NCBI GenBank assembly: GCA_027314665.1
Contig: DAHVAK010000112.1
Span: 1 to 35,149, forward strand
Origin: Spirochaetales bacterium
GTDB taxonomy: Bacteria > Spirochaetota > Spirochaetia > DAHUYW01
Direction: 5' to 3'
Length of the DNA stretch: 35,149 nucleotides
Part shown: piece by piece, positions 1 to 8,257 of the stretch
Position numbering within the stretch: the stretch's first letter is position 1
Layout of the letters: the number at the start of each line of letters is the position of its first letter
The notes under the pieces: model-generated
Told to the model about the DNA's origin: nothing
The model's database searches: none
Seen by the model: only the letters and a program-made list of their open reading frames with translations
Position numbers and translations under genes: made by a program

Positions 1-15
1 TTTGTCAGCACCCTG

Positions 16-831
16 CTAGACGACCCGAGCCTTGGCCATGATCCGAGCGAGAAGGCGCGGGGCGAGGCTCCGGAGGATCACCGCAAGGCGCGCCCGCGCG
101 TCAAAACCTACGCTGATCTCCTCCTTTCCCGCGGCAATCGCCCGCAGGATTCGCTCGGCTGCCGCCTCGGGGCTCATCCCATCCCGCTGGCCGGGATCCA
201 TCCGCCCGTGAGGCTGTCCGGTCGCCTCGAGGGCCGCGAGGGAGATCTCGGTGCGGACGAAGCCCGGCACGACGAGGAGGACCCCGACCCCGCGGCCGGC
301 AAGCTCCATCCGCAGGGAGTCAAAGTAGCCGTGAAGGGCGTGCTTCGAGGCGGCGTAGGCCGAGCGCAGCGGCGAGCCGACCTTTCCCACGAGGCTCGAG
401 ACAACCACGATCAAGCCGCTGCCGCGCTCCCGCATGCGCCGGGCGACCTCGGCGGTGAGAATTACCGGACCGATCAAATTGGTCTCGATGATCGTTCGCA
501 CCACGTCGGGCGCGGTGTCGATCGCCTCGGCGCGCTGGCTGATCCCGGCGTTATTCACGAGGATGTCAATGATGCCGTAGGCCGCGCTTGCCTCTCGAAC
601 CGAGGCAGCGAGGGACGAGCCGTCGGCGAGGTCCAGGGGGAGGATGTCAACGCTCGCCCCGACCCCTTTGCAGCGCGCGGCCACCTCGGCCAGGCGCTCG
701 GCGCGCCGGGCCGATAGGATGAGGCGTGCTCCTCGGGCGGCCAGGGCGTAGGCGAGGGCCTCTCCGATCCCCGAAGAGGCCCCGGTGATCCAAACGACCT
801 TGTTCGCAAGCGGAGTCGTGGTGTGAGCCAT
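16..831 (-). CDS. short-chain dehydrogenase/reductase (SDR)
   Basis: A 271-residue classical SDR, the usual size for the family. It shows the NAD(P)-binding TGASSGIG motif at residues 16-23, NNAG near 93-96, the catalytic Ser near 146 and the YAASK motif (Tyr159, Lys163). Such enzymes reduce or oxidise a carbonyl/alcohol using NAD(P)H in the cytoplasm. The substrate cannot be told from sequence; an Arg at residues 42-43, after the second strand, hints at NADP preference. The reading frame runs open upstream, but I chose the ATG at 831 because the fold begins directly after it and the upstream residues are Arg/Pro-rich out-of-family sequence. It is divergent from the damaged genes at 960-2696. 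Confidence 0.88.
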   Translation of the reverse strand: MAHTTTPLANKVVWITGASSGIGEALAYALAARGARLILSARRAERLAEVAARCKGVGASVDILPLDLADGSSLAASVREASAAYGIIDILVNNAGISQRAEAIDTAPDVVRTIIETNLIGPVILTAEVARRMRERGSGLIVVVSSLVGKVGSPLRSAYAASKHALHGYFDSLRMELAGRGVGVLLVVPGFVRTEISLAALEATGQPHGRMDPGQRDGMSPEAAAERILRAIAAGKEEISVGFDARARLAVILRSLAPRLLARIMAKARVV

Positions 832-959
832 GGCAGCGACTATAGCCGAATCGCCGATCCGGGGTAAGCCCTCACTGGAATCGGGGCGCGCTCTGCAGTA
901 TGCTGGTGCGGAGCAGAAGGACTGCTGCGGCGGGGGCTCCCTGCCCAAGGGAGGCCCTC

Positions 960-1420
960 GTGCGGAAAGTCGTCGCCTGAGCGGCACTGTTTCTCGCCTC
1001 CGGCTGCCTCTCACTCTCGGCTCTCGAGCTTCGCGTCGGCACACTTGGGGGCGCAGGCGCCGGCTTCGCGGGCGGCAGCCTTATCACGAATCGGGAGGCC
1101 GTGCTCTCGGAGTTGGCCGCCTCGCCGGTGAGCGGACAGATCGAGGTCGGGCTCTCCTGGAGCGTCGGGGGCTTTCTCGCGCTCGAGCTCTCCCGCGCCT
1201 TCGGTCTGCGCTTCGCGCTGTCCTATCTCTCGCATCAGAACGCCACCCAGGTCTCCGACTCTTCAGTCGCTCCGATTGACCGAATCGGAGTGAGCTCCAC
1301 TGCGGTCTCCTACCCCTGACCCCCGCCCTCGTCGGCGGCTCGAGCGGAATCGGGGACTACTATCCGCAGGGGGTCTACCTGATGGTCAGCTACGGCTTCG
1401 CCCAAGGGCTCCGGCGATGA
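960..1420 (+). pseudogene. small envelope protein, disrupted by a stop and a frameshift
   Basis: A GTG at 960 follows a strong GGGAGG ribosome site. It opens a frame encoding a signal-like hydrophobic stretch with an LASGC lipobox-like end, then Gly-rich alternating segments that look like an outer-membrane beta-barrel. Two lesions interrupt it. TGA at 978-980 is the seventh codon. At about 1313-1316 a run of four C appears one base short: the frame meets TGA at 1317, while the next frame continues with matching sequence (LTPALVGGSSGIGDYYPQG) to a stop at 1418-1420. The end overlaps the next gene's start as ATGA, so the pair was translationally coupled. The parent family is not recognised. 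Decay and sequencing error are both possible. Confidence 0.55.
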
Positions 1421-2696
1421 TGAGGCGGCGCGGTCTTCCTGCCGCCCTGGCGCTCCTCGCAGCAGCCATCCTCGCCGCTTCGCTCGCGGCGGGCTGCGAT
1501 CTCCTCACGATGGCCCTCCCGGCGAACGCGCCGGTGATCCCCATCGTGCAGCGTCTGCCCTCCACCGGGCGGACCTTCACCTACACGGCCGATCTCGGAA
1601 GCACCGCCCGCAGCGTCTCCTTCGTCTTCAGCAACCCCTCGCTCCCCTCGAATCCGCCGCTCAACCTCGCGGTGAGCTCCGCGAGCGCCTCGCCTATCCT
1701 CGTCGATGGAAGGGAGATTGCCGCGGCCCCGTCCCCCCTTTCACTCGCCGCCTCCTATCCAAACCCGAAGAACCTTCGCGAGTTCATCTCCGAGTACAAC
1801 CGGTCCTCTTGGCAGCCGGGGGCGATGAGGCGGAGCGTCGCGCCGACCGTGAGCTCGGGCCCGGTGCCCGCAAGCGGCGACATCCCCGGAACCCAGAAAG
1901 CCTTCGTCACCGACGTCAATCCGCGACCGGCTTCAGCACCTACGGAATCGTCCAGACGACGGTCAGCGACAACTGCGAGCACTATCAGAAGCAGGTGACC
2001 TACGGGGTGGGGGGAACCGACGCCTGGATCAACGAGATGTGCTCGATGATCATGGAGGACCTCGTGGCGAACCCGAACATGCTCGACGATTCGGGGCCGC
2101 GAGGGGTCGATCCGACTGCCTATCCCGGCGGCAGCGCAGGCGCGGCGGGCAACGTCGACGGGCGCATTCCGGATTTCAACGCGTACTCTGAGGATTCCCT
2201 CGTCGTGACGAGCGAGGCAAACATGGACATCTACGAGTACGCGGTCGCCTACGCCTTCGGGGCCTGGCTCGCACGGAACTACGGCGGGGCGAGCCTGCAG
2301 CGCAGCATCGTCGACTCGCCCTACACCGACCAAAGCGCCATCGTGAATGCGGTGAACGCCTACAGCGGCGGCAGCGACAGCCTTGCGACCCTTCTCAAGC
2401 GCTGGTCGGCGGCGGTGCTCATGTCGCGGTACCAGATGAGCCTCCCGGGCTATACCTACAACTCGGGGGGCTAATTCACGTCGGGGGCGGGAGGCTCCAC
2501 CTACGAGCTGGGTTCCATCGACTTCTTCAACTACAGCCCTTCGCTCTCCCTCGCAAGCGGCAGCGGAACCCTCTCCGCCTCCGCGATGAACCCGACCTCC
2601 AACTCCTACTACCAGGCGGCGAGCGCTCAGACGGGGACCAAGAGCTGGACCATCACCCTCCCGCAAGGGATCTGCCTCGATGTCCTCATTCTGTAA
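1417..2696 (+). pseudogene. M30/hyicolysin-like lipoprotein, disrupted
   Basis: The frame begins MMRRRG, then a hydrophobic segment ending LAAGC, a typical lipoprotein signal. At about 1918-1923 one base seems missing, because the sequence resumes in the next frame (SATGFSTYGIVQ) and runs to TAA at 2472-2474. The same frame then stays open and protein-like to TAA at 2694-2696. The segments WINEMCSMIMEDL and YAFGAWLARNYGG resemble the region after the zinc site in M30 (hyicolysin-type) metallopeptidases. The HExxH zinc motif itself is not intact; only C-E-H-Y-Q-K stands where it would be expected. Without lesions the product would be about 425 residues. The M30 assignment is from memory and tentative; that the gene is broken is well supported. 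Confidence 0.55.
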
Positions 2697-2703
2697 GCTC
2701 GTC

Positions 2704-2721
2704 CCCCTCCCGGCGGAGGGG
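2704..2721. terminator. possible hairpin terminator between convergent genes
   Basis: CCCCTCC (2704-2710), a four-base loop and GGAGGGG (2715-2721) form a perfect 7-bp GC stem eight bases after the final stop of the damaged lipoprotein gene. No clear T-run follows on either strand, so termination is only suggested. Confidence 0.3.
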
Positions 2722-2839
2722 AGCGGGCGTTTCGGCGGAGACAGGCATCGGCCTCGGCGGGCGACCCAAGCGCCATGTCCCCGAGGCGAGGAGCGCGCCG
2801 AGGCCCTTCGGGTGAGCACGGGCGGCAAAGAGGGCGCTG

Positions 2840-3934
2840 CTACCGTCCCGGCTGCGGACCGCCCTGCGCATCGCCGCCCGCTTCCTCGTCTGCGATGAAC
2901 TCACCGATGTTCTGGGAGAGGTTGTCGATCTCCTGATCGATCTTTGCATTCTTGTCGCGATACATGTCGAGGTCGGCGGACTTGAAGATCTCCGAGACGC
3001 TCTGGGGGCGTCCGCTGAAGACCCCAATGCTCACCTCGTAGCGGACGGTGGTCTGATCCCCGTTGTCGCGCACTGCCGCGATGATGCGCTGGCGGATCTC
3101 ATCGACCTGGGGGCCTCCGGTGTCGGGCATGAGGACCACGAACTCGTCGCCGCCGTAGCGGCAGATGATGTCGATCTTGCGCAGGTTTTGCTGGAGGATG
3201 CGCGCGAGGTTGCGCAGAACCGTGTCTCCGGCGACGTGTCCGAAGTTGTCGTTGATCTCCTTGAACTTGTCGATGTCGACCATCAGGACCGAGAGGACCG
3301 TGTTGAGCCTATTGCAGCGATCGATCTCCCGATCGAGAAAACGCATCATGCTCCGCCGGTTGTGGACTCCGGTGAGATGATCGATGAGGGCGATTCGCTT
3401 GAGGGCCTGTAGGTAGTAGGCCTTTTCGATCGCGATGGCCGTAAAGTCCGCGATGGTGATAAGGGTCTTCAGCTCGAGCGGGGTGAAGGTCTCGCCGTTC
3501 AGCTTGTTGATGAGCTCGATCACCCCGAAGACGCGATCCTTCGTCTTCAGGGGCACCCCGATGATCGACTCGGTCTTGAAGCCCAGAAGCTGATCCATCG
3601 TCGCGTCGAAGCGCTTGTCGTTTGCGACATCCTTGATGATGATCGCCTGGCCGGTCTCGGCGATCCAGCCGGCAATTCCGCGTCCCTTGGGAATGGTCAT
3701 GCCGAGGATCTTGTCTACCCCGCTTCCGATGGCAAGCTTGAAGGTGAGCTCGCCGGTCTTGGGGTTCTGCAGGAGCAGCGACCAGTTCTGCGGGGCGAAG
3801 ACGTTCCCAATCTGCTCCATCACCGACTTCAGGGTCTCGTTGATGGTGGTCGCCGAGGTGATGGCCTTGCCGATCTCGGCAAAGAAGGCGAGTTGTACGT
3901 AGTCACCTAGTCCCGTGGCGCCGTTGCTCGGCAT
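2840..3934 (-). CDS. GAF-GGDEF diguanylate cyclase
   Basis: A 364-residue soluble protein. A GAF sensor domain (about residues 15-175) is followed by a GGDEF domain with an intact GGDEF active site (261-265), so it should make cyclic di-GMP from two GTP. RKID (252-255) lies exactly five residues upstream of the active motif, which is the RxxD product-inhibition I-site; feedback inhibition is therefore likely. The Gly/Gln-rich C-terminal tail of about 40 residues has no recognised domain. The start at 3934 is supported by CAGGAG eight bases upstream; the upstream in-frame extension is not family-like. No EAL or membrane segment is present. About 470 bases separate it from the divergent neighbour, and they hold a structured leader candidate. 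Confidence 0.9.
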   Translation of the reverse strand: MPSNGATGLGDYVQLAFFAEIGKAITSATTINETLKSVMEQIGNVFAPQNWSLLLQNPKTGELTFKLAIGSGVDKILGMTIPKGRGIAGWIAETGQAIIIKDVANDKRFDATMDQLLGFKTESIIGVPLKTKDRVFGVIELINKLNGETFTPLELKTLITIADFTAIAIEKAYYLQALKRIALIDHLTGVHNRRSMMRFLDREIDRCNRLNTVLSVLMVDIDKFKEINDNFGHVAGDTVLRNLARILQQNLRKIDIICRYGGDEFVVLMPDTGGPQVDEIRQRIIAAVRDNGDQTTVRYEVSIGVFSGRPQSVSEIFKSADLDMYRDKNAKIDQEIDNLSQNIGEFIADEEAGGDAQGGPQPGR

Positions 3935-4118
3935 CGCATGTGCTCCTGATTGGGCAGGACGATCTCGGCCGAGATTGCCCTCCCCCTGTGATCGAGCCCC
4001 GAGAGGGAGACGACCGGTGGGCGTCTCCGGATGCCTCTTCAGGATCCGCTTCGCCTGAATCACCCTCTTCGGAGGCGGCCTGCCCAAGAATTCGGCAGGT
4101 TCATGGCAGCCGCCGAGC

Positions 4119-4145
4119 AAAAAAAACCGCACACGGCGGGTGTGC
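4119..4145 (-). terminator. intrinsic terminator inside the diguanylate cyclase leader
   Basis: On the minus strand GCACAC, a five-base loop and GTGTGC form a 6-bp perfect stem (4129-4134 with 4140-4145), followed by GG and eight consecutive T (4119-4126). It faces the cyclase gene, and no other minus-strand gene lies upstream within the window that it could obviously terminate. Confidence 0.65.
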
Positions 4146-4231
4146 TGCATCCGTTCGCGAAGGGACCCTCCCGATTCGGCAGTCGGTCGGGCGCCTCCCG
4201 GTGGGCGCGTGCCTCACCTTGGCTCGCCCGA
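4119..4231 (-). promoter_or_regulatory. structured RNA / attenuator candidate upstream of the diguanylate cyclase
   Basis: On the minus strand TCGGGCG (4225-4231) pairs perfectly with CGCCCGA (4187-4193). Enclosed is a second hairpin, GGTG-A-GGC, loop ACGC, GCC-CACC, flanked by internal-loop strands AGCCAA and GGGAGG. After a further weak stem the element ends in a textbook intrinsic terminator (4119-4145). The end lies about 185 bases before the cyclase ATG, so it could be a small RNA or a cis-acting attenuator. It does not match the c-di-GMP-I or -II riboswitches or any class I can recall. A TACACT -10-like hexamer at 4233-4238 sits too close to the first stem to be its obvious promoter. 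The rest of 3935-4404 shows nothing I can name. Confidence 0.4.
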
Positions 4232-4404
4232 CAGTGTACGTCATCCCTTCGAAAATGAAAAGTTGAGCCCTGCGAAGCCCTCCCCGCGGCGCTCCCGTTC
4301 CGGAGGCGCCGCAGCCCCCCCTTGCGACCCCGGCCCGCCGCTGCTCTCCCCTGGATATTCCGCCGCCCATCTGGTACGCTTTGCCGAGGCGGCTGAGGGC
4401 GGAG

Positions 4405-5637
4405 ATGAATGCACTCGAGGGTCGGTGGCGGGCTTCGATTCGCGACCTCCAGGAGAAGGAGGCCTACCTTGACCAACAGGCGTGCGCCCTATCGGCCGAC
4501 TATGCTGGCCTCGCCGACATCGACGTCACCCTCGAGCTCATCAACACGCGCCTGACCATTGCCATTCGCCTCATCGAGCTCATCGCCTCCACCCGCGATC
4601 CGGAGACCGTCGGCGAGATGAGCGAGCTCGCCCGTCGTGCGGCAATCGCCGGGGCCCAGCTCCTGGAGGAGCTCGGGAACGCGAACGTCTCCCTCGATCA
4701 GAAGGAGCTCATCCTCGAGGCGGAGGGCTATGCGGAGGCGCGGGAGCTCTTCAAGCAGCTCCTGCTCCAGGGCGGCGGCGCCTTTTTCGACGCGGCGGTC
4801 GAGGACGCGCGCGCCGCGAGCCTTGTCGCCGAGACCATCACCGCCTCGATCCAGAAGTTTCTGCGACCCGACGACACCTACGCCCCGGTCGTCCATACCG
4901 AGCGCCTGCCCCCGATCCTGCGTGCGATCATGAAGACCCTCTTTCCGGTCCTGGGCGCCGAGAACCAGAGCGAGCCTCCCTACGGGATCGAAGAGGGCGC
5001 ACAGGAGATCTACTCCGCCGAGACAATCAAGATGCCCCTCTCCCAGGCGATCTATTACTATGAAAACGAGCTCCTGCCTGATCTCGATGCCGACCTCCAG
5101 GCGAGCCCCGGCGACGCCTTCCTCCAGCGGGAAATCGATCGCATCGAGAGCATCGTGCGCGAGTACAAGCAGCTGCGCTTCGTGCCCCGCTCGACCCCGG
5201 TCATCATGACCCCGAACTTCTACACCGAGAGCATTTCGCAGTTTACGAGCGATGGGGAGCTGCTGGTGCCGGTGGAGCTTCCGGTGGTCTTCGGCTCGGG
5301 CACCAACCTCGAGCGCCTCCAGGAGCAGGTCGAGGCGGACGTGACGCGCAGGCTGGCGGGCAAGGGGGTGAGCGAGGAGCTTGACGAGCAGTACCGCTAT
5401 CTGAAGTCCCTGGCGAGCGGAAGGAGGGGAAGCTCGCGGCTGCCGAGCTACAAGCTCGACATCCCGGCAGGCTTCGGGGCGTTGAAGCGCAAGTTCCCGC
5501 TCATGCGCCATCTCGAGAGCAAGAGCGACTTCAAGCGCCTCGTCGCTCTCGTCGCGCAGGGAAAGCGCAAAGAGGCGCTGAAGCTCCTGTCGCAGCCGCC
5601 CCTCGCTTCCGACGCCAGCCCTATGGAGCTGCCCTAG
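4405..5637 (+). CDS. uncharacterised helical protein
   Basis: I do not recognise this 410-residue protein. It looks soluble: no signal peptide or membrane segment, many charged residues, and long Leu/Glu/Arg-rich stretches that suggest helices (about residues 1-155 and 200-260). A region near 275-300 is more strand-like, and the C-terminus is basic (ALKRKFPLMRH, then KSDFKRLVALVAQGKRKEALKLL), the last part resembling a TPR-like helix pair. The ATG at 4405 is preferred over the TTG at 4381, with GAGGG five bases before it. Base composition and codon use match the GC-rich neighbours and the frame is uninterrupted, so it is a real gene. It is divergent from the diguanylate cyclase and convergent with the methyltransferase. 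Confidence 0.75.
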   Translation: MNALEGRWRASIRDLQEKEAYLDQQACALSADYAGLADIDVTLELINTRLTIAIRLIELIASTRDPETVGEMSELARRAAIAGAQLLEELGNANVSLDQKELILEAEGYAEARELFKQLLLQGGGAFFDAAVEDARAASLVAETITASIQKFLRPDDTYAPVVHTERLPPILRAIMKTLFPVLGAENQSEPPYGIEEGAQEIYSAETIKMPLSQAIYYYENELLPDLDADLQASPGDAFLQREIDRIESIVREYKQLRFVPRSTPVIMTPNFYTESISQFTSDGELLVPVELPVVFGSGTNLERLQEQVEADVTRRLAGKGVSEELDEQYRYLKSLASGRRGSSRLPSYKLDIPAGFGALKRKFPLMRHLESKSDFKRLVALVAQGKRKEALKLLSQPPLASDASPMELP

Positions 5638-5687
5638 CCCCGAGCGTCCACGCCGATGGTACGTGGGGTCCGCCCTCGCTGGCCGCC

Positions 5688-6542
5688 CTATGGGCGCCCC
5701 TTCGGCTTCCAGCCGCGGTAGATCTTCGCCATCCCGAAGGTGAGAGCCACGAGGCTGGTGCGGGCGAATCCGGCCGCAGAAATCTCCCGAAGGAATTCCT
5801 CGTCTGAAGGAAAGACGTAGACGGTCTCCGCCAGGTAGCTGTAGGCGTAATCGGTCCCGGAGATCCAGTTGCCGAACAGGGGCATGACGTGATCGAAGTA
5901 GTAGCGGTAGAGTCCCTTCAGAATCGGTGCATTGGGGAAGCTCGGCTCCATGATCTGGAGTCGACCGCCGGGCTTCATGACGCGAAAACACTCGCGCAGG
6001 ACCTTGCCGCGTTCCTTGATGTTGCGGATGCCGAAGGAGATGGTGACCGCGTCGAAGCTTTCGTCGGCGATTGGAAGCTCGCGCAGGTCGCCGGTGCGAA
6101 GCTCGACGCGCGGTGAGAGGCCGCGGGCCCGTATCTTGCGGCGCGCCATGCGGAGCATCCCTTCCGAGAAATCGACGCCGACGACCCGAATTTCCGGATA
6201 GCGCCTGCAGGCCTTGATGGTGATCTCGGCGGTTCCCACCGCAAGATCGCCAAGGACGGCGCCCGGATTGAGGCGGAGGTAGCGAACGAACATGTTCCGC
6301 CAGTGGTTGTCGACGCGAGCGGCGAGGAAGCGATTCTGAAGGTCGTAGGTACCGGCGATCGTATCGAACATGCGCTGAACGTGCTGGTGGGCCATGAGCC
6401 CGCGCAGGCGGCGGGGGCCGCGAGCCTCATCCCTCCAGAAGTAGATCCCCCGGCTTAAAGTCCGGACGAGCGGGGCCACGCGCTCGGTATTCTCCCCGGG
6501 CGCCTGCTGCGGTGCCTCGCGTGATATTTCGGCAGCGTCCAT
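5688..6542 (-). CDS. ubiE: UbiE/COQ5-type quinone C-methyltransferase
   Basis: A 284-residue SAM-dependent methyltransferase. Family signatures include FDTIAGTYDLQNRFLA with following HWR (residues 59-82), FGIRN in the middle, and the closing FGMAKIYRGWK. UbiE/MenG methylates demethylmenaquinone or the ubiquinone precursor. SAM motif I reads LGDLAVGTAE (98-106), where the family usually has DxxxGTGD, so the second Gly is Ala. The N-terminus is about 45 residues longer than usual, but AGGAGGAG directly precedes the ATG at 6542, so the extension is probably translated. GlpD elsewhere in the window also implies a quinone. A related methyltransferase acting on another substrate is the alternative. 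Confidence 0.8.
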   Translation of the reverse strand: MDAAEISREAPQQAPGENTERVAPLVRTLSRGIYFWRDEARGPRRLRGLMAHQHVQRMFDTIAGTYDLQNRFLAARVDNHWRNMFVRYLRLNPGAVLGDLAVGTAEITIKACRRYPEIRVVGVDFSEGMLRMARRKIRARGLSPRVELRTGDLRELPIADESFDAVTISFGIRNIKERGKVLRECFRVMKPGGRLQIMEPSFPNAPILKGLYRYYFDHVMPLFGNWISGTDYAYSYLAETVYVFPSDEEFLREISAAGFARTSLVALTFGMAKIYRGWKPKGRP

Positions 6543-6693
6543 GTGCTCCTCCTGATGAGAGACGTGAGGAGATGATGCCGGGCCGTCCGGTTTATTTCAA
6601 GCCGCCGGCCGTGCGTGCGTTTTTGCTTGCTCGGGGGCCTTGCGATGGGTAACCTTCTCCTAAATTGACTCGTGGGAGGCCAAGGGATTACCT

Positions 6694-7389
6694 ATGAAGA
6701 ACCATCACAGAATCGGAATCGTCGCTGCGCTCATGGCAGTCGGTTTCCTAACGGCGGGATCGCTCTCCGTCTCGGCGCAGCCGCTCGGCGGCGGAAAGGG
6801 GTGGCGCCACTCGGATCCGGATCGGGCGATTCTCGACAGCGCCTACGCCAAGGTGCTCGCACAGATGGGCGACAAGAGCCTGGCGGACGTGAAGCTCGCG
6901 GACATCGAGCGCGCCCTCGGGAAGCTTTCGGTCGCCCGGCAGCAGTTTGCCTACATCAAGCGCTCGGAGCTTGCCTCCTTTTTCATCCCGGGAGCCGGGC
7001 AGTTCATGAACGGGGCGCCCCTTGCCGGGACCCTCTTTCTCACCGGCAACGTTGCGGTAATCGCGGGTACGATCCTCGGCGCCTACTTCCTTCTGCCCTC
7101 CGATCTTCATCTCGACCAGCTCAATTGGTTCACCTCGCCCTATGCCAACGTCGAGGCCTCCTTCAAGAGTCACAGCTTCGTTGACTATCTGCCCTCGCTC
7201 GCGATGGTCGTCGGCGGCTCGATCGTGGATCACGTCCTCCGCGTTGCGGCAGCGAAGAATGCCGGCAGCCTCGCACGGGAGCGGGTAAGCGAAGGAAAGG
7301 TCACCTTCCGCCCGGAGCCGCTCTTCCTTCCGCCGGCCGGCGGGCGAGGAGCCTGGGGAATGGGCGTCGGAATGGGGGTATGGTTCTAG
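6694..7389 (+). CDS. small exported membrane protein
   Basis: A 231-residue protein with a clear N-terminal signal peptide (hydrophobic residues 7-25, probable cleavage after SVSA). A charged helical part follows, then FFIPGAGQFMNG near residues 93-104 leading into a hydrophobic segment (about 108-135) and a second weaker one near 166-180. The PGxGQFxNG motif occurs in several small bacterial membrane protein families, and the layout is reminiscent of spirochaetal P13-like proteins, but I cannot assign it firmly. It ends in a Gly-rich tail closing with an aromatic residue (GMGVGMGVWF), which could suit the outer membrane. Start: ATG at 6694, with AAGGGA eight bases upstream. Confidence 0.7.
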   Translation: MKNHHRIGIVAALMAVGFLTAGSLSVSAQPLGGGKGWRHSDPDRAILDSAYAKVLAQMGDKSLADVKLADIERALGKLSVARQQFAYIKRSELASFFIPGAGQFMNGAPLAGTLFLTGNVAVIAGTILGAYFLLPSDLHLDQLNWFTSPYANVEASFKSHSFVDYLPSLAMVVGGSIVDHVLRVAAAKNAGSLARERVSEGKVTFRPEPLFLPPAGGRGAWGMGVGMGVWF

Positions 7390-7447
7390 CGATCGGCTTC
7401 GCGGGCGCCGTAGGCCGGGGCTTGCGGCAGCCGCGGTACGTGATATC

Positions 7448-8257
7448 ATGGGGGACGCGGTGCGGCCGCGGCCCCCGCAGGGACCCACGCCGGCCGCGCT
7501 TTTACCTATGTCGCCGAGAAGCGAACCAGCGGTTGCGATAGTCGTCGCCCACCCTGACGATGAGACCCTTTGGTCGGGGGGCGCAATCCTTCTCCACCCC
7601 GAATGGCGCTGCTCGATTTTCTCCCTGTGCCGAGGGGACGATCGCGACCGCGCGCCCCGCTTCGCGCGGGCAGTGCGCGCCTTGGGAGCGGTCGACTGGC
7701 GCATGGGCGCCCTTGACGACAGCCCCGAACAGCTGCCGCTTTCCATTGCCGCGGTGGCGGAGGCGATCCTCGCCCTTGAGCCCGGTCGGGGCGTCGTACC
7801 CTCCGCCTCGGGCGCCATCCCGGGGGCCGTCAAACCGGCAGGCGCCGCCGCCTCCGGCGGCTCGCCCTGCGTACGCTCGATCGCCCCGCCGGCCTTCGAT
7901 CTGCTCCTCACCCACAGCCCTCATGGCGAGTACACGCGGCACCTCCGCCACGAGGAGGTGAGCCGCGCGGTCATCGCGCTGATGCGGGCCGGGCGGCTCG
8001 TGAGCCGAGAGCTTTGGCTCTTCGCCTACGAGGACGAGGAGAGACGGCGCTATCCGCACGCGATCCCGTACGCCCCGCTGCAGCTGCTTCTCTCCGAGGA
8101 AATCTGGCTCCGCAAGCACGAGATCATAACCGAGCTCTACGACTTTTCGCCCGAGAGCTGGGAGGCCCGCGCGACCCCCCGCACGGAGGCCTTCTGGCGC
8201 TTCGATGAGGCAACGACCGCTGCCCTTGCCTTCGACGTGGAAGGGGACCAGGCGTGA
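7448..8257 (+). CDS. PIG-L/LmbE family deacetylase
   Basis: A zinc-dependent N-acetylglucosaminyl deacetylase-like protein of up to 269 residues. AHPDDE (about residues 34-39) supplies the His and Asp metal ligands and the catalytic Asp, and THSPHGEYTRHLRHEEV supplies the third ligand. These enzymes remove acetyl groups from sugar amides. A stretch of about 30 small and Pro residues (near 116-146) interrupts the fold just before the FDLLLTH strand and looks like an insertion. The start is uncertain: GTG/ATG choices at 7448 and ATG at 7508 both lack a good ribosome site, and the core begins after 7508. The stop overlaps the next gene's GTG by four bases, so the two are coupled; the target may be that glycosyltransferase's product (inference). 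Confidence 0.85.
   Translation: MGDAVRPRPPQGPTPAALLPMSPRSEPAVAIVVAHPDDETLWSGGAILLHPEWRCSIFSLCRGDDRDRAPRFARAVRALGAVDWRMGALDDSPEQLPLSIAAVAEAILALEPGRGVVPSASGAIPGAVKPAGAAASGGSPCVRSIAPPAFDLLLTHSPHGEYTRHLRHEEVSRAVIALMRAGRLVSRELWLFAYEDEERRRYPHAIPYAPLQLLLSEEIWLRKHEIITELYDFSPESWEARATPRTEAFWRFDEATTAALAFDVEGDQA

Noticed and set aside
960-980. TGA read as tryptophan in this organism
   Set aside because: Trp would fit the signal peptide, but TGA ends other intact genes here (for example the deacetylase at 8257 and the reductase-like gene at 34935), so the standard code applies.
1755-2828. Long minus-strand open frame opposite the damaged lipoprotein gene
   Set aside because: Arg/Gly/Val-rich composition without motifs. 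The plus strand has a signal peptide and protein-like sequence, so this is a shadow of GC-rich coding.
3935-4231. c-di-GMP riboswitch before the diguanylate cyclase
   Set aside because: The conserved bases of the c-di-GMP-I and -II classes that I know are not visible; only stems and a terminator are.
4233-4261. Promoter TTTTCA-17-TACACT for the structured RNA
   Set aside because: The hexamers match 4 of 6 each, but a start 5-9 bases after the -10 would cut into the outer stem at 4225-4231.
5638-5687. Terminator between the helical-protein gene and ubiE
   Set aside because: Only a 4-bp GCCC/GGGC stem and no T-run.
4489-5991. 500-codon minus-strand open frame
   Set aside because: It lies opposite the intact helical-protein gene and runs into ubiE in another frame. 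Composition is Arg/Leu-rich and shows no domain or ribosome site.
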